Assembly: GCF_001590985.1 (NCBI RefSeq)
Contig: NZ_BCTX01000039.1
Location: 1 to 46,494 of the forward strand
Direction: 5' to 3'
DNA length: 46,494 bases
Source: Novosphingobium naphthalenivorans NBRC 102051
Lineage (GTDB): Bacteria; Pseudomonadota; Alphaproteobacteria; Sphingomonadales; Sphingomonadaceae
Made by a program: the position numbers and the translations under genes. The notes beneath the pieces were generated by a model that worked only from the letters and a program-made list of their open reading frames with translations, had not been told where the DNA came from and did not search any database. Shown piece by piece: positions 1-8,179 of the stretch. Positions within the stretch are counted from its first letter, which is position 1; each line of letters begins with the position of its first letter.

Positions 1-17
1 CTGAATGTCGATTGGTC

Positions 18-674
18 CTAAGCCCCCAGCAGCTGCTCGCGCCGCTTCCGCCAGGGTTCGGCCAGCACGGCGACCTCTCCCAGAGCTTCCAGCCCTTCGC
101 GGTCGCGCTTGTGGTCTCCGGCGATGAGCAGGCCGAACGTGCGCGCCACGGTCCATTCGGCATGGGGCCGTTCGAGCAGTTCGATCGCGTCGCCTGCCGA
201 AACCTCGCCTTCCTCCAGCACACGGTAATACCAGCCCGCGATCCGGGCCTTCACCATCCGCGCATTGACCGGCTGGCCATCGAAGCGGTGATCGAGCTTC
301 CAGCAGGGCTGGCGGCCCTGGCTGACTTCGACCAGCGCGCTGCCCAACCGGTAGCGGTCGCCCAGGCACACGGTCTCTTCGGTCATGCCCTCGGTCGCGA
401 TGTTTTCGCCGAAGGCCCCGTATTGGGCGAGCAGCGGGTGATCGCCGAGCACGCCGCGCCAGAAGGCATAGTGATCGTGCGGATAGTGGTGGATCGCCTT
501 GTCCGGGCCGCCGTGCACCCGCAGGTCCGCCTGCTCGTCCCCCGCAAGGCCCAGCCGGTGAACGCCGACAGGCCCTTCCACCGGAGTCTTGGCAATCGCG
601 CTGGGGTTGTCAGGCCCCTGAAAGCTTCGGACCTTACCACACTGCACGGAAAGGATCGGGACAGGACTCGTCAT
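18..674 (-). CDS. MOSC domain protein (YiiM-like)
   Basis: A 218-residue protein resembling the YiiM branch of MOSC domain proteins, which are related to the molybdenum cofactor sulfurase C-terminal domain and bind sulfur or molybdenum species. Visible landmarks are the GDEQADLRVHGGPDKA stretch near the N terminus (YiiM-type Gly/His-rich core), GAFGENI in the middle, and the candidate catalytic Cys in SQGRQPCWKL. The ATG at 674 is preferred over the upstream GTG at 683 because AAAGG lies 8 bases before it. It is transcribed away from the DUF4136 gene. The precise substrate cannot be read from sequence. The family call is fairly sure and the YiiM subfamily is likely. Confidence 0.85.
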   Translation of the reverse strand: MTSPVPILSVQCGKVRSFQGPDNPSAIAKTPVEGPVGVHRLGLAGDEQADLRVHGGPDKAIHHYPHDHYAFWRGVLGDHPLLAQYGAFGENIATEGMTEETVCLGDRYRLGSALVEVSQGRQPCWKLDHRFDGQPVNARMVKARIAGWYYRVLEEGEVSAGDAIELLERPHAEWTVARTFGLLIAGDHKRDREGLEALGEVAVLAEPWRKRREQLLGA

Positions 675-879
675 GGCTCGCACCTTTCCTACATTGAAAG
701 CCGCCGTTCAAGCCACGATACCGCGTCTGGCTGGCGCGTGAACCGGGATAACCGCCCGTCGCGCCGGAAACACCATTCAACCGCTATTCATGGCGTTGAT
801 TTTACGGCAGGATCGCTAGCAATCGAAGGTTCGCGCCGAGACGGGTGCACGGGGCCCTTCGAGTTCGTGGAGCTTAACA

Positions 880-1542
880 ATGATGACAGATCATCCGAAC
901 TCGCATTTCGGCAGGCTCAGGCTTGTCGCAGCCGCCATGCTGCTCATGGCCCTTGCGGCCTGTGCCGCGCCGTTCAAGGCCGACGTCTCGCGCTTCCAGT
1001 CGCAGCTTCCCGCCCCCGCGGGCCAGACTTTCGCCGTGGTCGCCGAAGATCCCAAACTCGCAGGCGGGCTGGAATTCGCGCAATATGCCGGCCTCGTGCA
1101 GGAACGCCTGGCGCATCTGGGCTACACCCCGGTGAAAGACCCGGCTAAGGCCAGCCTGATCGTGCGCTTCGACTATGGTGTCGACAATGGCCGCGAGCGC
1201 GTGCGCGCCACCACCGGAATGTCGCCCTACTGGGGTCCGTGGTACGGCCCGTACTATCGCCCCCGCCCGTTCGGCTACTGGGGTGGCCCGTGGCACTATG
1301 GCTGGTACGATCCGTTCTTCGATAACGGCATCGACAGCTACACCGTCTATACCAGCGGCATCTCGCTCAAGATCGACCGCGCCGCCGATGGCGAACGCGT
1401 GTTCGAAGGCAAGGCCGAGGCTGTCTCGACGTCCAACCGCCTGCAGTATCTGGTGCCCAACCTCATCGAATCGATGTTCACCGGTTTCCCCGGGAACTCG
1501 GGCGAGACCGTGCGCATTACCGTGGCGCCGGAAAAGAAGTGA
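880..1542 (+). CDS. DUF4136 family lipoprotein
   Basis: A 220-residue predicted outer-membrane or periplasmic lipoprotein. Residues 12-28 form a lipoprotein signal peptide ending in the lipobox L-A-A-C with the lipidated cysteine at residue 28. The rest fits the DUF4136 pattern, in which a conserved beta fold carries a variable loop. Here residues about 108-146 are dominated by Tyr, Trp, Gly and Pro (for example YWGPWYGPYYRP), an aromatic-rich loop that may be surface-exposed. Function is unknown. It stands alone, with a terminator-like hairpin immediately downstream, so it is probably monocistronic. Confidence 0.85.
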   Translation: MMTDHPNSHFGRLRLVAAAMLLMALAACAAPFKADVSRFQSQLPAPAGQTFAVVAEDPKLAGGLEFAQYAGLVQERLAHLGYTPVKDPAKASLIVRFDYGVDNGRERVRATTGMSPYWGPWYGPYYRPRPFGYWGGPWHYGWYDPFFDNGIDSYTVYTSGISLKIDRAADGERVFEGKAEAVSTSNRLQYLVPNLIESMFTGFPGNSGETVRITVAPEKK

Positions 1543-1590
1543 CGTGACCTGATTGGCTCCCCCTCCTGCGACAGAGAGGGAGGCACCGAG

Positions 1591-1630
1591 GGGCGGGTCC
1601 GGCGAGAGATCGCGCGGGCCCGCCCTTTCT
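1591..1630 (+). terminator. Probable intrinsic terminator after the DUF4136 gene
   Basis: GGGCGGGTCC at 1591-1600 pairs with GGGCCCGCCC at 1616-1625, with one G-U pair, around a 15-base loop. The stem is followed by TTTCT. It lies 49 bases after the stop of the lipoprotein gene. The T tract is short, so termination strength is uncertain. Confidence 0.55.
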
Positions 1631-1672
1631 CATGCGAAAGACCTTCTCAGGAAAAAGACCGGGGCTAGCCGC

Positions 1673-1846
1673 TTGAACACCTTCATGGCCATCCTGTCGC
1701 AGCTCTTCTGGGGCGTGACCGTGGGAGCCCTGTCCTCCGCCTTCTCGCTGCTGGCGAAAGGCGTGATGGTACTCGCCGGGCTAGGCGGCGCCGGATGGTG
1801 GAGCCTGCGGCAGCGCAGGCGCAGGAAAGACGCCGAAGAGGACTGA
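1673..1846 (+). CDS. Small single-span membrane protein
   Basis: A 57-residue hypothetical protein. The start is uncertain: TTG at 1673 has GGGG 8 bases upstream, and the ATG at 1685 has no clear ribosome site. A hydrophobic segment of about 30 residues (SQLFWGVTVGALSSAF onward) is followed by a basic tail, LRQRRRRK, and an acidic end, as in small inner-membrane proteins with a cytoplasmic C terminus. It starts after the terminator-like hairpin of the lipoprotein gene and converges on dut. No family was recognised. It could also be a chance reading frame. Confidence 0.4.
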   Translation: MNTFMAILSQLFWGVTVGALSSAFSLLAKGVMVLAGLGGAGWWSLRQRRRRKDAEED

Positions 1847-1902
1847 AGCGCGGGATCTGCTGCCGTGGTGAACCGCCGAGTTCTCCGGCCAATCCTGATC
1901 GC

Positions 1903-2388
1903 TCAGCTTCCGAGCGAAATCACGCCCCCGGTCGAACCGAAGCCGCCTTCGCCGCGCACGGTCTCGTCCAGTTCATCGACCGGCAGCCAGCTCGCCCGCG
2001 TCACCGGGGCCAGCACCAGCTGCGCCACGCGGTCTCCCCGGCGGATGTCGAAGCTTTCCGCGCCGTGGTTGATGAGAATGACCTTGAGCTCGCCGCGATA
2101 GTCCGAATCGATCGTGCCCGGCGTATTGGGCACAGTGATCCCGTGCTTGAGCGCGAGGCCCGAGCGCGGGCGGACCTGGATTTCGAAACCGTAGGGAATC
2201 GCCACGGCCAGCCCCGTCGCCACGGCATGGCGCGCGCCGGGGGCGATCGTCACGTCCTCGGCCGAAACCACGTCCATGCCTGCCGCGCCTTCGGTGGCAT
2301 AAACAGGCAATTCCAGCCCCTCGCCATGCGGCAGGACCTTGACCGGGACGGGAACTTCAACGCCGTGTTTATTATTTGGCGAATGCAT
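1903..2388 (-). CDS. dut: dUTP diphosphatase (dUTPase)
   Basis: A 161-residue homotrimeric dUTPase that hydrolyses dUTP to dUMP and pyrophosphate, keeping uracil out of DNA and feeding thymidylate synthesis. All five signature motifs are visible: AGMDV at 36-40, RPRSGL at 73-78, [10 protein letters not shown] at 91-100, [10 protein letters not shown] at 117-125, and the glycine-rich C-terminal [10 protein letters not shown] at 145-154. The ATG at 2388 is preceded by AAAGGA at proper spacing and lies inside the end of coaBC (17-base overlap), so translation is probably coupled. The pairing coaBC-dut is common in proteobacteria. Confidence 0.97.
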   Translation of the reverse strand: MHSPNNKHGVEVPVPVKVLPHGEGLELPVYATEGAAGMDVVSAEDVTIAPGARHAVATGLAVAIPYGFEIQVRPRSGLALKHGITVPNTPGTIDSDYRGELKVILINHGAESFDIRRGDRVAQLVLAPVTRASWLPVDELDETVRGEGGFGSTGGVISLGS

Positions 2389-4012
2389 CGGCCATCCTTT
2401 CGACGAGGATGCGCGCGACATCCTCCTTGGGCATTTCGGGCAGGGAAATCACGTCGTCGCCGCGCACGATGTGGACGGCATTGGCATCCCCGCCCATGAC
2501 ATCGCCCGAAACATCGTTGGCAATGATCCAGTCGGCGCCCTTGCGCTTGCGCTTTTCCTTGGCGTGCTGGATCACATGCTCGGTCTCGGCGGCAAAGCCG
2601 ATCAGCAGCGGCGGGCGATCGGGGCGGGAAGCGACCGTGGCGAGAATGTCCGGATTCTCGGTCAGCAGCAGCGCCGGCGGAGCCGAGCCGCGCTTCTTGA
2701 GCTTTTCCTTGGCGATATTGGCCGTGCGCCAGTCGGCCACGGCCGCCACCATCACCGCGATGTCCGCAGGCAGCGCGCGCTTGACCGCCTCGGCCATCTG
2801 CAGCGCGCTTTCGACATCGACCCGGTCGACCCCCGGCGGCGTCGGCAGATGGACCGGCCCCGCCACCAGCGTCACCCGCGCACCGGCCTGCGCGGCGGCA
2901 GCGGCGATCGCGAAACCCTGCTTTCCGGACGAGCGGTTGGCGATGTAGCGCACCGGATCGATCGGCTCCCAGGTGGGACCGGCCGTGACCAGCACATGCC
3001 GCCCCGCCAGCGGACCGTCGGCGCGCGCCATACTGACCGGGGTATTACCGGCCGGATGCCCATAAGGTTCGGGAGAGGCTGCCTCCGCGTGGCGCGAGAC
3101 GAGATGATTGATCGCGGCCGGATCGGTGGGCGGCGCACCGCGGGCCGCACCCTTGCTGACCATCAGCAGCGATCCTGCGGGAGCCGGCGCCTGTTGCGCC
3201 GGGGCAGGATCCTCATGCCCGAAGGTGATCGCCTTCTTGGCCCGCTGCAGCCCGCGCGAGATCATCGAGCCGGTAAGTCCGCCCAGCCCCATGCCTTCGC
3301 CGATGCCTTCGCCCACGCCCTCGGGCGCGGCCGGTTCGGGCTCCGGCTCATGGAACTGTGGTTGCCAGGCTTCCGGATAAGGCTCGGGTTCTGGCAGGCG
3401 GTGCGTCTGCGGCAGGCCCGGGAGCCCGGATTCCAGTTCACTGCCGGGAAGCGGAGCCACTTCCACCGGCCCCAGCCCCAGGACCCAGGCCATGCGCTGC
3501 CAGATGGCCACCGGATCAGGCAGACGGCCGGGGCCGAATTCGCCGCAGGCCATCGTGCCCTCGTCCGGTTCCATCACATCGACGCCCGCCTCGCGCAGCA
3601 CCTGCACATTGCGCACCGTCGCGGCGTGCTGCCACATACGCACGTTCATCGCAGGCACGGCCATGACCGGCTTGTCGGTCGCCAGCAGCATCGTCGTCGC
3701 CAGATCGTCGGCAATGCCCGAGGCCATCTTGGCCAGCAGGTCCGCCGTCGCCGGGCACACCACCACCAGATCGGCCTGACGGCTGAGCTGGATATGGCCC
3801 ATCTCGGCCTCGTTCTTGAGGTCCCACAGAGTTGTATAGACGGGATTTTCGGAAAGCGCGGCGAGCGCCATGGGGGTTACGAACCTGGTGCCGCCTTCCG
3901 TCACCACGCAAGTAACCTCGCCCCCTTCCTTGCGGATGGTGCGGACGAGTTCACAGGCCTTGTAGGCAGCGATGCCGCCGCCCACGACCAGAAGTATCCG
4001 GGGTCCACTCAT
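2372..4012 (-). CDS. coaBC: Bifunctional phosphopantothenoylcysteine decarboxylase / phosphopantothenate-cysteine ligase with long insert
   Basis: CoaBC performs two coenzyme A steps: it ligates cysteine to 4'-phosphopantothenate and decarboxylates the product. Numbered from a GTG at 4045, the N-terminal CoaC part shows the flavin-site GGGIAAYK, the active-site His84 (MGHIQL), the PAMN clamp at 131-134 and the catalytic Cys167 in ACGEFGPGR. The CoaB part starts near residue 348 with [14 protein letters not shown] and includes SSGKQG and NPDIL. Between them, about residues 195-345 form a Pro/Glu/Gly/Ala-rich insert absent from typical CoaBC of about 400 residues. Starts at 4045 (GTG), 4039 (ATG) and 4012 (ATG) are possible. 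4012 is chosen because [13 protein letters not shown] matches the family N terminus, although no clear ribosome site precedes any of them. Confidence 0.93.
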   Translation of the reverse strand: MSGPRILLVVGGGIAAYKACELVRTIRKEGGEVTCVVTEGGTRFVTPMALAALSENPVYTTLWDLKNEAEMGHIQLSRQADLVVVCPATADLLAKMASGIADDLATTMLLATDKPVMAVPAMNVRMWQHAATVRNVQVLREAGVDVMEPDEGTMACGEFGPGRLPDPVAIWQRMAWVLGLGPVEVAPLPGSELESGLPGLPQTHRLPEPEPYPEAWQPQFHEPEPEPAAPEGVGEGIGEGMGLGGLTGSMISRGLQRAKKAITFGHEDPAPAQQAPAPAGSLLMVSKGAARGAPPTDPAAINHLVSRHAEAASPEPYGHPAGNTPVSMARADGPLAGRHVLVTAGPTWEPIDPVRYIANRSSGKQGFAIAAAAAQAGARVTLVAGPVHLPTPPGVDRVDVESALQMAEAVKRALPADIAVMVAAVADWRTANIAKEKLKKRGSAPPALLLTENPDILATVASRPDRPPLLIGFAAETEHVIQHAKEKRKRKGADWIIANDVSGDVMGGDANAVHIVRGDDVISLPEMPKEDVARILVERMADAFAK

Positions 4013-4049
4013 GCTGGGGGCTTGTGCAACAGCGTGCATGGACACGCAA

Positions 4050-5342
4050 TTAATTTACGGCCGCAACCGGTGCAGGGACCGGCAATCGTGCTGCCGACCA
4101 CAATTCGGACAGGGCGCGCGGAGCGAAGACGATCCCCGCGAACATGGCAGGCGCGATCATCGCGCCCCAGTAGAAATTGTCCCAGCGTCCGGCGAACAGG
4201 AAGGCCGCGCCATAGCCCGCGCTCAGCAGGAATCCGAACAGCCCCCCGCGCCCTTTCATGCCCAGCCAGCCGAACGTCATCAGCACCACGGCGGGCCCGG
4301 CCAGGAAATGGGGCAGCCAGCGCAAGTTGCTCGACTGCACGACATTGGCGAGCCAGCCCGGCAGCCCGCGCATGACCAGCCAGGGCGAGGAATGCGGGTC
4401 GCTGGGCAGCACATCACGCGCAACCAGTGCAAGATGAACCGTGAGCACCGCGGCGAACACGGCCACCAGCGCCGACCACGCCGCCGCTTCCCGCCAGTTG
4501 CGATACCACAGCGCGGTTGCCGCCATCAGCAGCACGAAGGGCAAGCTGTGCTCGCGAATGGCCAAGGCCAGCGCGCCGGCGCAGAACGCCCCGATCCAGC
4601 GCCCGCCCTGCCCGTTCACGCCGATGCGGTGCAGGCCGAATGACAGCGCGATCAGCCCGCCCGCCCACAGTTCGTGCAACGCGAAGTAATGGCGGTTGAG
4701 ACCCAGCGAGGCCCCGACGAAAACCGTGGCCGTGGCCATGCGGCGCAGGCGCGGCGAAACGCCCTCGTCCGCGAACCGGCCCCACCACGCCGCGACAATG
4801 CCCAGCATCAGCGCCAGCGCCGCCGCGATCTGCCCCGGCGTGCCCAGCCAGGCATCGAGATAGGCCAGGGTCGGAAGCCGCACGGCCAGCCCGGGATTGA
4901 CCGGGTAATGCCGCGCGCGCTGCTCGGAAACGATGAAGTCGTAATAGGACTCGCCATGCGCGATGCGGTCGATCGCCGCTTCGTAAAGCGCGATGTCCTC
5001 GTCATAGGGCTTGGCCGGGGTGCCGGGTTTTGCGGTGGTGGAAACGGGCCCTTCCACGGCTCCTTCCACTGGCCCCTGCCAGGGCGAGCGAGTGCCGGGC
5101 TTCGCGACCGGAACCACTGCCGAAGCCAGCAGCAGCAGGGCCAGCACCGCCAGCACGGCACGGGCCAGATAGGGCGGCCAGAACGCAAATCTGCTCCCGC
5201 CACCGCTCGTCCTGAGCTTGTCGAAGGGCGGTGATCCCGGCGCTGCGCCAGCGTCCTTCGACAAGCTCAGGACGAGCGGCTCTTGGTTGTGATTTTCATT
5301 TCCCGGCTCTAGCTCAGGAAACTCCAGTACGTGAACGCCCAT
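4050..5342 (-). CDS. Multipass membrane protein, possibly GT-C-like, with in-frame palindromic repeat near the N terminus
   Basis: A 430-residue protein with roughly nine or ten hydrophobic spans and a loop (YEAAIDRIAHGESYYDF, then YPVNPGLAVRLPT) after the first span, resembling uncharacterised sphingomonad membrane proteins with GT-C glycosyltransferase-like topology. The catalytic role is not evident. It overlaps the end of ubiB by 34 bases and precedes coaBC by a few bases, so it belongs to the ubiE-ubiB-coaBC-dut transcription unit. Residues 22-47 are encoded by a perfect 25 bp inverted repeat (5203-5279), giving VLSLSKD and FDKLRTS. No ATG exists between that repeat and the first span, so either the repeat is translated or a non-ATG start downstream of it is used. 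Confidence 0.6.
   Translation of the reverse strand: MGVHVLEFPELEPGNENHNQEPLVLSLSKDAGAAPGSPPFDKLRTSGGGSRFAFWPPYLARAVLAVLALLLLASAVVPVAKPGTRSPWQGPVEGAVEGPVSTTAKPGTPAKPYDEDIALYEAAIDRIAHGESYYDFIVSEQRARHYPVNPGLAVRLPTLAYLDAWLGTPGQIAAALALMLGIVAAWWGRFADEGVSPRLRRMATATVFVGASLGLNRHYFALHELWAGGLIALSFGLHRIGVNGQGGRWIGAFCAGALALAIREHSLPFVLLMAATALWYRNWREAAAWSALVAVFAAVLTVHLALVARDVLPSDPHSSPWLVMRGLPGWLANVVQSSNLRWLPHFLAGPAVVLMTFGWLGMKGRGGLFGFLLSAGYGAAFLFAGRWDNFYWGAMIAPAMFAGIVFAPRALSELWSAARLPVPAPVAAVN
5203..5279. repeat. REP-like palindrome with 25 bp perfect arms
   Basis: The arm at 5203-5227 begins CCGCTCGTCCTGAGCTTG and its exact reverse complement occupies 5255-5279, separated by 27 bases. This type of palindrome (core CTGAGCTTGTCGAAGG) is known as a dispersed element in many alphaproteobacterial genomes. 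Here it lies inside the predicted reading frame of the membrane protein at 4050-5342. It is read without a stop in that frame. Confidence 0.85.
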
Positions 5343-6874
5343 GCGACTACGCCCCCCAGGATGGCCGCCGCACCATAGCCCACCCAGTGGTTACTTTGAC
5401 GTTTACGCGCGCCCCCAAGGCCCAGAATCAGGTCGATATCCGGCAGCGGCGCCTGTTCGGGCGCGCCGCCCTTGGGCGGGAACTTCTCCTCGATCCGCCG
5501 CACCAGCGCGGGCAGGCGCGCCAGCGTGCCGATATCCTCGCGCAGCCGGTCAACGATCATCGCTTCCGGGCCCAGCTCGTCGCGGATCCAGTTCTTCACG
5601 AAAGGCGCCGCCACGTCCCACATGTTGATGTCGGGATCGAGCGCAGTTGCCAGTCCTTCGACCATGACCATGGTCTTCTGGAGCAGCAGCAGATGCGGCT
5701 GCACCTGCATGTCGAAATCGCGGGTGATCGCAAACAGCCCGTCGAGCATCTGGCCGACCGAGAGTTCGGACACCGGCTTGCCGCGCATCGGCTCGCCCAC
5801 CGCGCGCAGCGCCGTCGCGAATTCGTCGACATTGTGATAGCCCGGCACATATTGCGCCTCGAAATGGATCTCGGCCACGCGGCGGTAATTGCCGGTGGTG
5901 AGGCCATAGAGGATCTCGGCCAGCCACAGCCGCGCCTGCCGGTTGATCCGGCCCATGATGCCGAAATCGATCGCGACGATCGTGCCGTCCGCCTGCACGA
6001 ACAGGTTGCCCTGGTGCATGTCGGCATGGAAGAAGCCGCTTGCAATCGCCTGCGTCAGGAACGTGAGCACCAGCTTGCGGGCCAGCGCGGGCAGATCGTG
6101 CCCGGCGGCGCGCAGAGCGTCGAGATCGCTCATCTTGGCGCCGTCGACCCATTCGACCGTGAGCACCGAGCCGGTGGTGCGGTCCCAGTCGATACCGGGC
6201 ACGCGGTAGCCGTGAATGCCCTTCATCGCTTCGGCCAGCTCGGAGGCCGAGGCCGCCTCGCGCCGCAAGTCGAGTTCACGCAGGGTCCAGCGCTTGAGAT
6301 TGTCGACCACCGCACGCGGGCGCAGGCGCTGCGCCTCGCCGCCCAGCACCTCAAGGTGCGCGGCCGCCCACTCATAGGTCTCGACATCGCGCGCGAAGTT
6401 CTCGCGAATGCGCGGGCGCAGGACCTTGACCGCGACCTTGCGCCCGTCCGTCGTCACCGCGCGATGGACCTGCGCGATCGAGGCAGCGCCGACCGGCTCC
6501 TCCTCGATGCTGGCGAACAGCGACTCGATGGGCTTGCCGAAGCTTTCCTCGATCACCGCGCGGATCTGCGCGAAGGGCACCGGCGGCAGGCTGTCCTGCA
6601 AGGTCAGCAGATTGCGCGCGGGGCCTTCGCCGACAAGGTCGGGCCGGGTGGCCAGCGCCTGCCCCAGCTTGATCGCCGCCGGGCCGATCTCCTGGAAGGC
6701 GCCGGCATAGTCGGGCTCCGCGCCCTGCCGCGCGCCGAACCGGGCGATCCGGCACAGCCGCTTGACCGGGGCGGGCGCATTGCGGTCGTTCTCGATCCCG
6801 CGCAGCGCGCCATGCCGCGCGAGCACGCGGCCCCATTTCACGAGCCGGGCGATATGAGTGATAGGCCGGGTCAC
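5309..6874 (-). CDS. ubiB: UbiB/ABC1 family ubiquinone biosynthesis kinase-like protein
   Basis: A 521-residue atypical protein-kinase-like ATPase needed for ubiquinone biosynthesis, thought to help extract or present lipid intermediates at the inner membrane. Visible are the KxGQ signature (KLGQ, residues 69-72), the alanine-rich nucleotide loop followed by IAQVHRA (about 130-139), the VAVK lysine (K150), the HADMHQGNLFV catalytic loop, the IAIDFGIMGRI metal-binding motif, and a C-terminal hydrophobic anchor (YGAAAILGGVVAWAF). It lies 10 bases after ubiE, as commonly seen in proteobacteria, and overlaps the next membrane protein gene. Confidence 0.95.
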   Translation of the reverse strand: MTRPITHIARLVKWGRVLARHGALRGIENDRNAPAPVKRLCRIARFGARQGAEPDYAGAFQEIGPAAIKLGQALATRPDLVGEGPARNLLTLQDSLPPVPFAQIRAVIEESFGKPIESLFASIEEEPVGAASIAQVHRAVTTDGRKVAVKVLRPRIRENFARDVETYEWAAAHLEVLGGEAQRLRPRAVVDNLKRWTLRELDLRREAASASELAEAMKGIHGYRVPGIDWDRTTGSVLTVEWVDGAKMSDLDALRAAGHDLPALARKLVLTFLTQAIASGFFHADMHQGNLFVQADGTIVAIDFGIMGRINRQARLWLAEILYGLTTGNYRRVAEIHFEAQYVPGYHNVDEFATALRAVGEPMRGKPVSELSVGQMLDGLFAITRDFDMQVQPHLLLLQKTMVMVEGLATALDPDINMWDVAAPFVKNWIRDELGPEAMIVDRLREDIGTLARLPALVRRIEEKFPPKGGAPEQAPLPDIDLILGLGGARKRQSNHWVGYGAAAILGGVVAWAFTYWSFLS

Positions 6875-6884
6875 GGTTAGAAGC

Positions 6885-7616
6885 TCAGACCTTCCACCCC
6901 GAGTGGATCGCCACCAGCCCGCCCATGATCGGCTCGACCTTGGTGTGCTTGAAGCCCGCCTTGCGGATCATCGCCTCGAATTCGGGCATCGGCGGGAAAC
7001 GGCGGATCGATTCGATCAGGTAGCGGTAGGATTCCGCGTCGCCTGCGATCATCTGGCCGATCTTCGGCACCAGCTTGTGCGAATAGCTGTCATAGACTTC
7101 CTTGAAGCCCGGCCATTCGGTGGTCGAGAATTCGAGGCAGAAAAACCGCCCGCCGTACTTGAGCACGCGAAACGCCTCGGCCAGCGCCTTGTCGATATGC
7201 GTCACGTTGCGGATGCCGAAGGCGATCGTGTAGGCATCGAAGAAACGGTCCGGAAAGCTCAGCTCCTCGGCATTCTGGCGCGACCAGACGAGACCGTCGA
7301 TGCCGCGTTCCATCGCCCGGTCAATGCCGACGTCGAGCATGTCCTGATTGATGTCCGACACGGTGATCGAGGCGCCGTGCCGCGCCATGCGGAAGGCGAT
7401 GTCGCCCGTGCCGCCCGCCATGTCGAGGACCTGCTCGCCCTCGCGCGGCTTCACCCGGCGCACGAACTTGTCCTTCCACAAACGGTGCATGCCGGCCGAC
7501 ATGGCATCGTTCATCACGTCATACTTGCGCGCGACAGAGGAGAAGACCGCGCCGACGCGCTGCTCCTTCTCGCCGGCATCGATCTCTTCGTAGCCGAAGG
7601 AAACGGTATCGCTCAT
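6885..7616 (-). CDS. ubiE: Demethylmenaquinone / 2-methoxy-6-polyprenyl-1,4-benzoquinol C-methyltransferase
   Basis: A 243-residue SAM-dependent C-methyltransferase of the quinone pathway. It shows the UbiE signature YDVMNDAMSAGMHRLWK (32-48), the SAM-binding motif LDMAGGTGD (64-72), the acidic ribose-binding region VSDINQDML, and the second family signature RVLKYGGRFFCLEFS. It is the first gene of the ubiE-ubiB-membrane protein-coaBC-dut unit. The gene separating it from the upstream region encodes a secreted excalibur protein rather than the mutM often found there. Confidence 0.96.
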   Translation of the reverse strand: MSDTVSFGYEEIDAGEKEQRVGAVFSSVARKYDVMNDAMSAGMHRLWKDKFVRRVKPREGEQVLDMAGGTGDIAFRMARHGASITVSDINQDMLDVGIDRAMERGIDGLVWSRQNAEELSFPDRFFDAYTIAFGIRNVTHIDKALAEAFRVLKYGGRFFCLEFSTTEWPGFKEVYDSYSHKLVPKIGQMIAGDAESYRYLIESIRRFPPMPEFEAMIRKAGFKHTKVEPIMGGLVAIHSGWKV

Positions 7617-7705
7617 GCGCCGGGCTTTAGGCGGATTCGCGGCCAGCGCAAAGGGAGATGCAGCAAATGATCGTCAGCCCTGCATCATACCGGGTACAGA
7701 ATGGG

Positions 7706-8014
7706 TCATTCGCACGCGATGCCATCGCCATCCCGGTCCAGCCCGGCCCGGTATCCGGGATCACCCCGGCGCAAGGGCGCGGCGCCTGCAGCGCGCGCGG
7801 CTGCACAATTGGGATAGTAGGTCCCACTCCTGGAAGACGATGGCGCCCGGCGCGCGGGCGGCGATGCGGATTGCCCGGAAGCGCGATGACAGTGATATTC
7901 GCCCGTCTTGCGGTTGGTATGGCAACCGGCTGCATTGAGGCCGCCCGGATGCCCGAGGGCCGTTGTCGGCAAACCCCAGACAACCAGAGCCAGAGAGGCA
8001 AGCGCGAGTCTCAT
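7706..8014 (-). CDS. Secreted YHYH-like / excalibur calcium-binding domain protein
   Basis: A 102-residue exported protein. Residues 1-21 form a signal peptide. Residues 22-43 carry a Cys/His-rich motif (GCHTNRKTGEYHCH at 30-43), as in YHYH-type domains often fused to nuclease or calcium-binding modules. A Ser/Pro linker follows, then an excalibur domain (about 67-102) with Cys70, Cys101 and the DxDxDG loop DRDGDGIAC (93-101). It probably binds Ca2+ and is disulfide-stabilised in the periplasm or outside the cell. AAGG lies 7 bases before the ATG. Substrate or partner is unknown. Confidence 0.85.
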   Translation of the reverse strand: MRLALASLALVVWGLPTTALGHPGGLNAAGCHTNRKTGEYHCHRASGQSASPPARRAPSSSRSGTYYPNCAAARAAGAAPLRRGDPGYRAGLDRDGDGIACE

Positions 8015-8145
8015 TGCGCGACCTTGGAATTAACATCTTGTCATGTCCAGACCGGCGCCAACCCTCGGTGGTATCCCATTTGCAAGCCTTAGCTTTTCCT
8101 TAGCGAGATGCTGCCATCCTCCGATGCTCCCGCCGCCTGTCCGCG

Positions 8146-8179
8146 GACCGGGATGAAAAGCAGGGGCCGGTCTTTTTTT
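8146..8179 (+). promoter_or_regulatory. Terminator-like hairpin with T7 tract overlapping the start of the GGDEF-EAL gene
   Basis: GACCGG (8146-8151) and CCGGTC (8167-8172) form a 6 bp stem, extendable by a G-U pair, with a 15-base loop, followed directly by seven T (8173-8179). The TTG start codon of the downstream gene begins inside this T run. It could act as a leader attenuator or slippage site, or be fortuitous. Confidence 0.35.

Noticed and set aside
12..1148. A 378-residue plus-strand frame opposite the MOSC gene
   Set aside because: It overlaps two well-supported genes and begins with TTG without a ribosome site.
2339..4375. A 678-residue plus-strand frame opposite coaBC
   Set aside because: The minus strand carries all CoaBC motifs; the plus-strand translation is Arg/His-rich and meaningless.
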